Shown here piece after piece: positions 42,373 to 50,027 of a stretch of DNA of 64,000 nucleotides. The notes below the pieces were generated by a model. That model saw only the letters and a program-made list of their open reading frames with translations, was not told where the DNA came from and ran no database searches. The DNA is taken from NCBI RefSeq assembly GCF_000472385.1, contig NZ_AWZU01000014.1, positions 1-64,000 on the forward strand, in the 5' to 3' direction. The stretch's first letter is position 1. Each line of letters starts with the position of its first letter. This DNA is from Bradyrhizobium sp. ARR65 (GTDB lineage Bacteria > Pseudomonadota > Alphaproteobacteria > Rhizobiales > Xanthobacteraceae). The position numbers were made by a program, and so were the translations under genes.

Positions 42373-43386
42373 ATGAAGGCCGTAGGCTACAAAAAATCGC
42401 TGCCGATCGACGCGCCGGATGCCCTGATCGATTTCGAGACCGCCAAGCCGGAACCGGCCGGGAGGGACATCCGCGTCGCGGTGAAGGCGATCTCGGCCAA
42501 TCCGGTCGATTACAAGGTGCGCAAGCGCGCCGAACCCCCGGAGGGGCAGTACAAGATTCTGGGCTTCGATGCGGCCGGAATTGTGGATGCGGTCGGGCCT
42601 GATGTTACGCTGTTCAAACCGGGCGATGAGGTCTTCTATGCCGGCTCGATCCAGCGCCAGGGCACCAATTCCGAGTTTCATCTGGTCGACGAGCGCATCG
42701 TCGGAAACAAACCAAAATCGCTGTCCTTTGCGCAGGCCGCCGCCCTGCCCCTCACCTCGATCACCGCCTGGGAATTGCTGTTCGACCGGCTGGGCGCGGT
42801 GCCCGGCAAGAGCCTTGATCCGCGCACGCTGCTGATCACCGGCGGCGCCGGCGGGGTCGGCTCGATCCTGATCCAGCTCGCGCGGCGGCTCACGGGACTG
42901 ACGGTGGTCGCCACCGCGACGCGGCCGGAGTCGCAGAAATGGTGCCTCGAGCTCGGCGCGCATGCCGTGATCGATCACGGCAAGCCGATGAAGGAGCAGA
43001 TCGAGGCCTTGAAACCGCCGCCGGTCGCGCTGGTCGCGAGCCTCACCGCCTCTGACCAGCACTACAAGGCGATCGCCGATTTCATGGCGCCGCAGGGCAG
43101 GTTCGGCCTGATCGACGATCCGCCGGAGTTCAACATCGCCGTCTTCAAGGGCAAGGCGATTTCGGTGCACTGGGAGTCGATGTTCACCCGCTCCTCGTTC
43201 CAGACGCCCGACATGATCGCCCAGCATCAGCTCTTGAACGATGTGGCCGACCTCATCGACAAGGGCGTGCTGCGCACGACGCTGGACCAGATCTTCGGCA
43301 CCATCAACGCGACGAACCTGAAGCGCGCGCATGCGCTGCTGGAGAGCGGTAAATCGCGCGGCAAGATCGTGCTGGAGGGGTGGTAG
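42373..43386 (+). CDS. Zinc-binding-alcohol-dehydrogenase-family quinone/enone reductase
   Basis: A 337-residue MDR-superfamily enzyme. It starts MKAVGYKKSLPI with GAGGAG upstream. Segments seen are VKAISANPVDYKVRK, GFDAAGIVDAVGPDV, FAQAAALPLTSITAWELLFD and the NADPH-binding ITGGAGGVGSILIQLARRLT. The zinc ligands of true alcohol dehydrogenases are absent, so it is a YhdH/quinone-oxidoreductase-like NADPH reductase of electrophilic double bonds. An HxlR regulator lies divergently upstream. Confidence 0.9.
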   Translation: MKAVGYKKSLPIDAPDALIDFETAKPEPAGRDIRVAVKAISANPVDYKVRKRAEPPEGQYKILGFDAAGIVDAVGPDVTLFKPGDEVFYAGSIQRQGTNSEFHLVDERIVGNKPKSLSFAQAAALPLTSITAWELLFDRLGAVPGKSLDPRTLLITGGAGGVGSILIQLARRLTGLTVVATATRPESQKWCLELGAHAVIDHGKPMKEQIEALKPPPVALVASLTASDQHYKAIADFMAPQGRFGLIDDPPEFNIAVFKGKAISVHWESMFTRSSFQTPDMIAQHQLLNDVADLIDKGVLRTTLDQIFGTINATNLKRAHALLESGKSRGKIVLEGW

Positions 43387-43394
43387 GCCCGCTC

Positions 43395-43476
43395 ATCATT
43401 GCGAGGACCGAAGCGGACGAAGCAATCCAGAGTCTCTTGCGCGGCTCTGGATTGCTTCGCTTCGCTCGCAATGGCG
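43395..43476. repeat. Palindromic repeat family C copy 3 (no nested module)
   Basis: CATTGCGAGGACCGAAGCGG and AAGCAATCCAGAG lie on the left; CTCTGGATTGCTTCGCTTCG and CTCGCAATGG on the right are their inverted counterparts. It forms a long hairpin between the convergent reductase and ClC genes and could act as a terminator for both. It is the simplest copy in this window. Confidence 0.85.
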
Positions 43477-43539
43477 GAGGTTAACAACGGGCTTGGCAGG
43501 ATGGTGGGAACGGCGCTATGGGCCTTTGCCGACCTAGGT

Positions 43540-44850
43540 CTAGGTCCTGTCGCGAGGAGGCTCGGCGCGCTCGATGAATCCCTTGGCGAGGGCGTGGTAG
43601 ACGCCCTCCTCGCAAATGACCCGCGACGAAGCGTGGGCGATCAGGGCCGCGGCCATCAACGGCACCACCATGGCGTGGTTGTCGGTCATCTCGGTCACGA
43701 TGACAAAGGCGGTGATCGGCGCCTGCACCACCCCGGCGAAATATGAGACCATGCCGAGCAACATGATCGCGGGCAGCGGCGCACCGTGAAAGAGCGAGGC
43801 GACGTTGGCGCCAAGTCCGGCGCCCACCGCAAGCGATGGGGAAAAGATGCCGCCGGGAATGCCGCTGATTGCGGCGAAGGTGGTGGCCAGGAATTTAAGG
43901 ATGCCGAAGTCGGCGGGCAGCGGGGCGCCATTCTCGAGCGCCGCCTTCACCTGTGCGTAACCCGTGCCATAGATGGTGTCGCCGGAGATCAGGCCGCAGA
44001 CCGCAACCGCAAGGCCGCAGAGCAGCGCGAAGGCGAGCGAATGGCGTTTGATCGCGCGCCCCAAGCCGTTTGGCAGGCCACGCGCCATCGTGATCAGGAT
44101 GCGGCTGAACAGCCCGCCCATCAGGCCGCCGACGACCCCGCAGACCGGAATCGCCAGCCAGTCGATGCCGTTCCGCAGCGCCATGGGGCTGGAGCCGAAA
44201 TAGGCGTAATTCCCCATCAGGGCGATCGAGGTCAGGCCGGCCGCGATCACCGCCGCGATGATGAGGCTGGAGGTACGGGTCTCGAATGCCCGGCTCATCT
44301 CCTCGATGCCGAACACGATTCCGGCCAACGGCGTGTTGAAGGCGGCGGCGACGCCGGCGGCCGCGCCGGCCAGAATCAATCCCGGTTGCCGGCGTGGCGA
44401 GAAGCGACCCAGCGCGAACATAATGGACGCGCCGACCTGAACCGTCGGTCCTTCGCGCCCCACCGAAGCGCCACATAACAGTCCAAACAGCGTGAGGATG
44501 ATCTTGCCGATCGCAATACGGATCGAGACGAGGCTGCCGCGGGCCGCCTGGTCCGTCAGGTGGCGTGCCGCGATCGCCTGCGGGATTCCGCTGCCCTGAC
44601 TGTTTGGAAAGAAACGGTTGGTCAGGAACACCGAAAGCGCAAAGCCAAGCGGCGTCACCACCAGCGCGGCATAACGCGATTTCGAGAGCAGAAGCGCAAA
44701 GGCAATTTGTGCCTGATCAGCGAGCGCGGCCAGCGCCACCGCGGCACCGCCGACCACGACGCCGCCGAGCAGGAAGATCGCGCGGCGCTGCCACCGTGCC
44801 GACGTGATCTTCAGACGTCGCCTATTGCGGGTGGAGAGCGCCGGTATCAT
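43540..44850 (-). CDS. ClC-family chloride channel/H+ antiporter
   Basis: A 436-residue integral membrane protein. The three ClC selectivity signatures are present: GSGIPQ (in NSQGSGIPQAIA), GREGPTVQVGA with the gating glutamate, and GIFSPSLAVGAG. A C-terminal CBS domain is absent. Retention of the external glutamate is compatible with proton-coupled exchange as in E. coli ClcA. Start at 44850 (MIPAL); a stem-loop lies 22 bp upstream. Confidence 0.93.
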   Translation of the reverse strand: MIPALSTRNRRRLKITSARWQRRAIFLLGGVVVGGAAVALAALADQAQIAFALLLSKSRYAALVVTPLGFALSVFLTNRFFPNSQGSGIPQAIAARHLTDQAARGSLVSIRIAIGKIILTLFGLLCGASVGREGPTVQVGASIMFALGRFSPRRQPGLILAGAAAGVAAAFNTPLAGIVFGIEEMSRAFETRTSSLIIAAVIAAGLTSIALMGNYAYFGSSPMALRNGIDWLAIPVCGVVGGLMGGLFSRILITMARGLPNGLGRAIKRHSLAFALLCGLAVAVCGLISGDTIYGTGYAQVKAALENGAPLPADFGILKFLATTFAAISGIPGGIFSPSLAVGAGLGANVASLFHGAPLPAIMLLGMVSYFAGVVQAPITAFVIVTEMTDNHAMVVPLMAAALIAHASSRVICEEGVYHALAKGFIERAEPPRDRT

Positions 44851-44871
44851 GCGCTGAGATTGCCGATCGCC

Positions 44872-44899
44872 GCGCAGGATGCAAGCCGATATCCTGCGC
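44872..44899 (-). promoter_or_regulatory. Stem-loop upstream of the ClC gene
   Basis: GCGCAGGAT (44872-44880) and ATCCTGCGC (44891-44899) are perfect 9-bp arms with a 10-nt loop. No U-run follows on the minus strand. It could be a processing site between the DUF1330 and ClC genes or a leader hairpin. Confidence 0.4.
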
Positions 44900-44953
44900 A
44901 GCGCCGTTTGGTGCCTGCCCACCCGGCGTGGCCCATCGGCGAGTTCGCTGGGC

Positions 44954-45250
44954 TCAGACGACTGGCAGCCCCTCGACGAAAATCAGCCGCCGCTCCAGCG
45001 CCGTCCGCCGCACCTTCAGTGCTTCGCCGTATTCTTTCGAAGCGTACCACTCGTGCGCACGCTGCATCGAGGGGAATTCGACAATGACCAGCGCCTTCGG
45101 CGGTGGACCGCCCTCCACCAGTTCCGCCGCACCGCCTCGCGCCAGATAGCGGCCGCCATATAGCGCGATTGATTGGGCAGCAAGCGTGCGGTAGCGCTCG
45201 ATCGCGTGCGCGTCCCACACCTCGACTTCGGAAATGACGTAAGCCGTCAT
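44954..45250 (-). CDS. DUF1330 ferredoxin-fold protein
   Basis: A 98-residue protein: MTAYVISEVEVWDAHAIERY, SIALYGGRYLARGGAAELVE, ALVIVEFPSMQRAHEWYASK. This is the complete DUF1330 domain (a small dimeric ferredoxin-like fold, often in degradation operons; function unknown). It starts 11 bp after the SDR stop codon, so both genes form one unit. Confidence 0.92.
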   Translation of the reverse strand: MTAYVISEVEVWDAHAIERYRTLAAQSIALYGGRYLARGGAAELVEGGPPPKALVIVEFPSMQRAHEWYASKEYGEALKVRRTALERRLIFVEGLPVV

Positions 45251-45261
45251 CGCGCCGCGCC

Positions 45262-46056
45262 TCAAGCGATGGTATCGACGATGCCGCCCTCGACCCTCAG
45301 CGCCGCGCCGTTGGTGGCGGACGCCTCCTTCGAGGCGACATAGACGACCATGTTGGCGACTTCGTCGGTCGAGGCAAAGCGCTGCAGCAGCGAACCCGGC
45401 CGATGCTGCCTGACGAAGTTGGTGGCCGCCTCCTGCTCCGACTGGCCGTTTTGCCTGGCGAGATCCTTCACGAAGGTCTCGACGCCTTCCGACAGTGTCG
45501 GGCCCGGCAGCACGGAATTGACGGTCACGGCCGTGCCGCGGGTCAGCTTGGCGAGCCCCCGCGCGATCGCGAGCTGCGCGGTCTTGCTCATGCCGTACTG
45601 GATCATCTCGGTCGGGATGTTGAGCGCGGACTCCGAGGAGATGAAGACGATGCGACCCCAATTGCGCTTCAGCATGCCCGGCATATAGGCGCGCGACAGC
45701 CGCACGCCGGACATCACGTTGACCTCGAAAAAGCGCGTCCAGTCCTCGTCGGAGATCTCGAAGAAATCCTTCGGCTCGAAAATTCCGGCATTGTTGACGA
45801 GGATGTCGACCTCCGGCAGCGCTTTGAGCAGGGCGTTGCAGCCGGCTGATGTCGAGACGTCGGCGGCGATGCCGCGGACCTTGGCGCCGGGCGCAGTTTT
45901 CGCGAGCTTTGCCACGGCCGCATCGACCTTGCCTTGACCGCGCCCGTTGATCACGACATCGGCCCCCGAGGCCGCTAGGCCTTTGGCAATGGCGTAGCCG
46001 ATCCCCGCGGTCGAGCCGGTAACCAGCGCGGTTTTTCCGGAAAGGTCGATGTTCAT
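45262..46056 (-). CDS. SDR-family short-chain dehydrogenase/reductase
   Basis: A 264-residue classical SDR. The cofactor motif is TGSTAGIG near residues 13-20, the NNAG motif is LVNNAGIF, and the catalytic serine and Tyr/Lys are in FISSESALN and MIQYGMSKTAQL. An Arg/Asn-rich cofactor-binding region (NGRGQGKVDA) suggests NADP(H). It is followed by a DUF1330 gene. The substrate is unknown. It lies downstream of rplQ, but a strong terminator separates them. Confidence 0.9.
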   Translation of the reverse strand: MNIDLSGKTALVTGSTAGIGYAIAKGLAASGADVVINGRGQGKVDAAVAKLAKTAPGAKVRGIAADVSTSAGCNALLKALPEVDILVNNAGIFEPKDFFEISDEDWTRFFEVNVMSGVRLSRAYMPGMLKRNWGRIVFISSESALNIPTEMIQYGMSKTAQLAIARGLAKLTRGTAVTVNSVLPGPTLSEGVETFVKDLARQNGQSEQEAATNFVRQHRPGSLLQRFASTDEVANMVVYVASKEASATNGAALRVEGGIVDTIA

Positions 46057-46319
46057 GCGTTATCTCCGTCAGTTGGTGCGGGAGATATTGGAGACGGTGA
46101 TTGCAGACGCAATCGCCGACGCGTTGCTTTTCAGCATGGCGGCTCCCCTCCCCCGTCGTCGTCGCGGAGAGGCGGGACCGTCAGCGCGAGCGCTTGTCGC
46201 GACACCCGCAAGCTATCAATTGGAGCCGGTGGCAGACACCGTCCGCAAAACCGCGGCCTGTGGTTATGGGGTCCTGGCTTTTCGCCAGGACGACGGTGGG
46301 GAGATGACCATCGCGCAAA
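46057..46319. other. Gap between the SDR gene and rplQ
   Basis: About 260 bp holding no gene. Weak palindromic sequence lies around 46265-46300 (GGTCCTGGCTTTTCGCCAGG, a hairpin-like GTCCTGGC/GCCAGGAC pair). The rplQ terminator occupies the next bases. Confidence 0.5.
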
Positions 46320-46345
46320 TAAAAAGCGGCGCCCTTGGCGCCGCT
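46320..46345 (-). terminator. rplQ intrinsic terminator (end of alpha operon)
   Basis: AGCGGCGCC (46325-46333) and GGCGCCGCT (46337-46345) form a 9-bp stem with a 3-nt loop. On the minus strand a TTTTTATTTG tract follows. It ends the ribosomal supercluster 27 bp after the rplQ stop. Confidence 0.9.
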
Positions 46346-46371
46346 CTTGAAACCTGGGCGAGGCAGCCGGC

Positions 46372-46788
46372 TTACGCCGCTTCGGCCTTCGTCTCTTCCA
46401 CCGGGCCGGAGTCCTGGCCCTTGGCATCGACGTCGCGGTCGACGAACTCGATCACCGCCATCGCCGCGTTGTCGCCGTAGCGGAAGCCCGCCTTGATGAT
46501 ACGGGTATAACCGCCCTGGCGGTCCTTGTAGCGGGTGGCCAGCGTATCGAACAGCTTCTTGACCATGTCGACGTCGCGCAGCTCGCTGATCGCCTGGCGG
46601 CGATTCGCGAGGCCACCCTTCTTGCCGAGCGTAACCAGCTTCTCCACGATCGGCCGCAGCTCCTTGGCCTTGGGCAGCGTGGTGACGATCTGCTCGTGCT
46701 TGATCAGTGCCGCGCACATATTGGCGAACATCGCGCGCCTGTGCTCGTGCGTGCGATTAAGCTTCCGATGAACCCTGCCGTGACGCAT
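46372..46788 (-). CDS. rplQ: 50S ribosomal protein L17
   Basis: A 138-residue L17, located near the polypeptide exit tunnel. Start MRHGRVHRKLNRTHEHRRAM and KHEQIVTTLPKAKELRPIVE are signature segments. The C-terminal 25 residues are acidic (DVDAKGQDSGPVEETKAEAA), an alphaproteobacterial extension. It is the last gene of the alpha operon, followed by a strong terminator. Confidence 0.98.
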   Translation of the reverse strand: MRHGRVHRKLNRTHEHRRAMFANMCAALIKHEQIVTTLPKAKELRPIVEKLVTLGKKGGLANRRQAISELRDVDMVKKLFDTLATRYKDRQGGYTRIIKAGFRYGDNAAMAVIEFVDRDVDAKGQDSGPVEETKAEAA

Positions 46789-46864
46789 AGTCTATTCCTC
46801 TACGTTTGATCTGCCGCGACGGTTCGTCGGACATGTTGCTCAGGTGGGCTTCCTGCGTTCGCCC

Positions 46865-46897
46865 GCCAAAGCGCAATCGCGCTTTGGCTTTTTGTTT
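46865..46897 (+). terminator. Terminator-like hairpin on the strand opposite to rpoA/rplQ
   Basis: GCCAAAGCGC (46865-46874) pairs with GCGCTTTGGC (46879-46888), and TTTTTGTTT follows on the plus strand only. All neighbouring genes are on the minus strand, so this would stop antisense transcription. On the minus strand the same hairpin has A-rich 5' flank and a G-rich 3' flank. Confidence 0.6.
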
Positions 46898-46899
46898 GA

Positions 46900-47919
46900 T
46901 CAGTAATGATCCTCGAAGCGCTTGGCGAGCTCGTCGATGTTCTCCGGCGGCCAGCCCGGCACTTCCATGCCGAGATGCAGGCCCATCTGCGCCAGCACTT
47001 CCTTGATCTCGTTCAGCGACTTGCGGCCGAAGTTCGGGGTACGCAGCATCTCCGCTTCCGACTTCTGCACGAGGTCGCCGATGTAGACGATGTTGTCGTT
47101 CTTCAGGCAGTTTGCCGAACGCACCGAGAGCTCGAGCTCGTCGACCTTCTTGAGGAAGGCCGGGTTGAAGGCGAGATCCGGAATGATCTCCTGCGCAACT
47201 TCCTTGCGCGGCTCTTCGAAGTTGACGAACACGTTGAGCTGATCCTGCAGGATGCGCGCGGCATAGGCGACGGCATCCTCCGGCGTAATCGCGCCGTTGG
47301 TCTCGATCGTCATGGTCAGCTTGTCGTAGTCGAGGATCTGGCCCTCGCGGGTGTTCTCGACCTTGTAGGAGACCTTGCGCACGGGCGAGAACAGGCTGTC
47401 GATCGGGATCAAGCCGATCGGCGCGTCCTCGGGCCGGTTGCGCTCGGCGGGCACATAGCCCTTGCCGGTCGTAACTGTGAATTCCATGCGGATCTCCGCA
47501 CCCTCGTCCAGCGTGCAGATCTGCAGCTCCGGATTGAGCACGCTGATATCACCGACCGTCTGAATGTCGCCGGCGGTGACGACGCCCGGGCCCTGCTTCT
47601 TCACGACCATGCGCTTGGGGCCTTCGCCCTGCATCTTGATCGAGATGTCCTTGATGTTGAGCACGATGTCGGTCACGTCCTCGCGCACGCCGGCGATCGA
47701 GGAGAACTCGTGCAGCACGCCGTCGATGTGCACCGACTGCACGGCCGCGCCCTGCAGCGAGGACAACAGCACGCGGCGCAGCGCGTTGCCGAGCGTCTGG
47801 CCGAAGCCGCGCTCCAACGGCTCGGCGACGAGCGTCGCAAAGCGCGAGGCATCGGAGCCCGGCGTCACCTGGAGCTTGTTAGGGCGGATCAATTCCTGCC
47901 AATTTTTCTGGATCGTCAC
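46900..47919 (-). CDS. rpoA: RNA polymerase alpha subunit
   Basis: A 339-residue alpha subunit. The N-terminal assembly domain has VAEPLERGFGQTLGNALRRV and LLSSLQGAAVQSVHIDGVLH. The C-terminal domain that contacts UP elements and activators starts near residue 250 and has NCLKNDNIVYIGDLVQKSE and FGRKSLNEIKEVLAQMGLHLG. It sits in the usual place between rpsK and rplQ. Confidence 0.99.
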   Translation of the reverse strand: MTIQKNWQELIRPNKLQVTPGSDASRFATLVAEPLERGFGQTLGNALRRVLLSSLQGAAVQSVHIDGVLHEFSSIAGVREDVTDIVLNIKDISIKMQGEGPKRMVVKKQGPGVVTAGDIQTVGDISVLNPELQICTLDEGAEIRMEFTVTTGKGYVPAERNRPEDAPIGLIPIDSLFSPVRKVSYKVENTREGQILDYDKLTMTIETNGAITPEDAVAYAARILQDQLNVFVNFEEPRKEVAQEIIPDLAFNPAFLKKVDELELSVRSANCLKNDNIVYIGDLVQKSEAEMLRTPNFGRKSLNEIKEVLAQMGLHLGMEVPGWPPENIDELAKRFEDHY

Positions 47920-48050
47920 GGTTTCACCCTCAGGCCGGCCAATCTGCCATGTCGATTGCCGGCGTTGGAAACTTCGCGGATCACTTGCCGCGGATCATCA
48001 ATAAAAGTCCAAGACGCCGCGAGGGACAGGCTCTCCCTGCGGCGACAACA

Positions 48051-48440
48051 TCAAACGCGCCGGCGCTTGCGCGGTCGGCAACCATTATGCGGAATCGTCG
48101 TCACGTCGCGGATCGAGGTGACGGTGAAGCCCGCCGCCTGCAACGCGCGGAGCGCGGATTCGCGGCCCGAACCGGGGCCCGCGACCTCGACTTCCAGCGT
48201 GCGCATGCCATGTTCCTGCGCCTTCTTGGAGACATCCTCCGCCGCGACCTGCGCGGCATACGGGGTCGATTTGCGCGACCCCTTGAATCCCATCGTGCCC
48301 GCCGACGACCAGGCGATCGTGTTGCCCTGCGCGTCGGTGATGGTGATGGTGGTGTTGTTGAACGACGAGTTCACATGCGCCACGCCGGAGGCGATGTTCT
48401 TACGCTCGCGACGGCGGACGCGGGTGGCTTCCTTGCCCAT
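48051..48440 (-). CDS. rpsK: 30S ribosomal protein S11
   Basis: A 129-residue S11 of the 30S platform. The central GIAHVNSSFNNTTITITDA-type segment (ASGVAHVNSSFNNTTITI) and C-terminal TSIRDVTTIPHNGCRPRKRR are diagnostic. It lies between rpsM and rpoA. Confidence 0.99.
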   Translation of the reverse strand: MGKEATRVRRRERKNIASGVAHVNSSFNNTTITITDAQGNTIAWSSAGTMGFKGSRKSTPYAAQVAAEDVSKKAQEHGMRTLEVEVAGPGSGRESALRALQAAGFTVTSIRDVTTIPHNGCRPRKRRRV

Positions 48441-48555
48441 TTAAAACCTTTCCTTAAGATCTCAACGCCGCCGTAATGCCAGCGGCTACACCTGTGAACG
48501 CGAACGATCGGCGGTGAACAAACCTGCTCGCCGCCCACTGCTCGCAAAATCTCAA

Positions 48556-48924
<369 letters not shown>

Positions 48925-49076
48925 GGACTTCTCTCCTGTCGCCGCTCCCTCCGGGGAGGCAGCTTCTTAAGTTCTTGCTCTCGGGCAGGTGTCCGCAAAC
49001 GCGAACACGACGCCTTGCCCTCTGCTTCCTCGGGGCGAGGCATCGTCTGAAAAACTATCCGACTTGGATGCCGCGC

Positions 49077-49106
49077 TTATTAATGGATTCAAGTGGCTTT
49101 CGTCAA
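49077..49106 (-). promoter_or_regulatory. Promoter of the alpha (rpsM) operon
   Basis: On the minus strand the -35 TTGACG (49106-49101) is followed after 18 bp by TAATAA (49082-49077), or after 17 bp by TTAATA. It lies immediately after the adk stop codon, leaving a leader of about 145 nt before rpsM. This is the position of the ancestral spc/alpha boundary. Confidence 0.6.
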
Positions 49107-49112
49107 CCGCCT

Positions 49113-49955
49113 CTAGCCTTTAGCTCGCCTTTTCGTGAGCTTTTTTGCCACCTTCCGGGGCGCCTTCTTGGCCGCCTTCCGGGTGGCCTCCGAGGCCCGT
49201 TTGACCGCCCTGCGGGCCGCTTTTGGGGTCTTTTTGGCCGGAGTTCGGCCCTTGGCCGCCTTGGCAGCCGATTTTACGGGCCTCGCTGCGGTCTTTTTAG
49301 TGGTCTTCCGCGCCCCTGTGGCGCTCCGCTTGGCGGAACCCGCCTTCTTGGGCGGCTTGGCTTCCACCGCGCCGATGGCGTGCAGGATGCGGTTGATCTC
49401 GCGGGTGACCTCCTCGATCGTCATCATGCCGTCGACGGTCAACAGCTTACGCCGCTCGGAATAGTAGTGAATCAGCGGCTCGGTCTGGGCGCGATAGCTC
49501 GCTAAGCGCTTGGTGAGGACTTCCGGCGTGTCGTCGACCCGCACCTCCTCGCCGCGCGCGCGCATCTGCTCGACCCGCGTCTCGACGCGCGCGAGCAGCG
49601 CGCTCTCATTGACGCGCAGTTCGATCACGGCATCCAGCTTCACGTGCTTTTTCTTCAGTAGCTCATCCAGCGCCTCGGCCTGCGGAACCGTGCGCGGAAA
49701 GCCATCCAGCACAAAGCCGTTCTTGGCGTCGGGCTGCTCGATTCGGTCGGAAATGATGCTGACGACGATCTCGTCTGGGACCAAGCCGCCGGCCGCCATA
49801 ATGTCTTTGGCCTGCAACCCGACCGGCGTACCCGCCGCGACGGCCGCGCGCAGCATCTCGCCGGTGGAAAGCTGCACAATGCCGTAACGCTGGACCAGCC
49901 GCTGTGCCTGGGTGCCCTTGCCCGACCCCGGCGGTCCCAGAAGAATCAGTCTCAT
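49113..49955 (-). CDS. adk: Adenylate kinase with long Lys/Ala-rich C-terminal tail
   Basis: A 280-residue enzyme converting ATP + AMP to 2 ADP. P-loop GPPGSGKGTQAQ is at the N-terminus, followed by AMP-binding LSTGEMLRAAVAAGTPVG and DGFPRTVPQAEAL. The LID is the short type without the zinc cysteines. The canonical enzyme ends near residue 197. The remaining 83 residues consist almost only of Lys, Ala, Arg, Thr, Pro and Ser (for example TPAKKTPKAARRAVKRA), resembling histone H1 or DNA-binding tails. The gene lies 72 bp after secY. Confidence 0.95.
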   Translation of the reverse strand: MRLILLGPPGSGKGTQAQRLVQRYGIVQLSTGEMLRAAVAAGTPVGLQAKDIMAAGGLVPDEIVVSIISDRIEQPDAKNGFVLDGFPRTVPQAEALDELLKKKHVKLDAVIELRVNESALLARVETRVEQMRARGEEVRVDDTPEVLTKRLASYRAQTEPLIHYYSERRKLLTVDGMMTIEEVTREINRILHAIGAVEAKPPKKAGSAKRSATGARKTTKKTAARPVKSAAKAAKGRTPAKKTPKAARRAVKRASEATRKAAKKAPRKVAKKLTKRRAKG

Positions 49956-50027
49956 CGGTGTTCGCCCCCCGGCGATCGGTGAGCGAAACTCACCTGTAGT
50001 TATCTATCCACCGCGGCAGCCGCAGCT

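Noticed and set aside
44851..44953. Fluoride riboswitch before the ClC gene.
   Set aside because: The conserved crcB-motif core is not present; the hairpin there is a simple 9-bp stem.
46057..46371. Riboswitch or extra small gene between the SDR gene and rplQ.
   Set aside because: Only a weak hairpin and the rplQ terminator are visible; no conserved riboswitch core.
46906..48444. Plus-strand open frame of 512 codons over rpoA and rpsK.
   Set aside because: Antisense shadow with His/Asp/Leu-biased composition; RpoA and S11 are unambiguous on the other strand.
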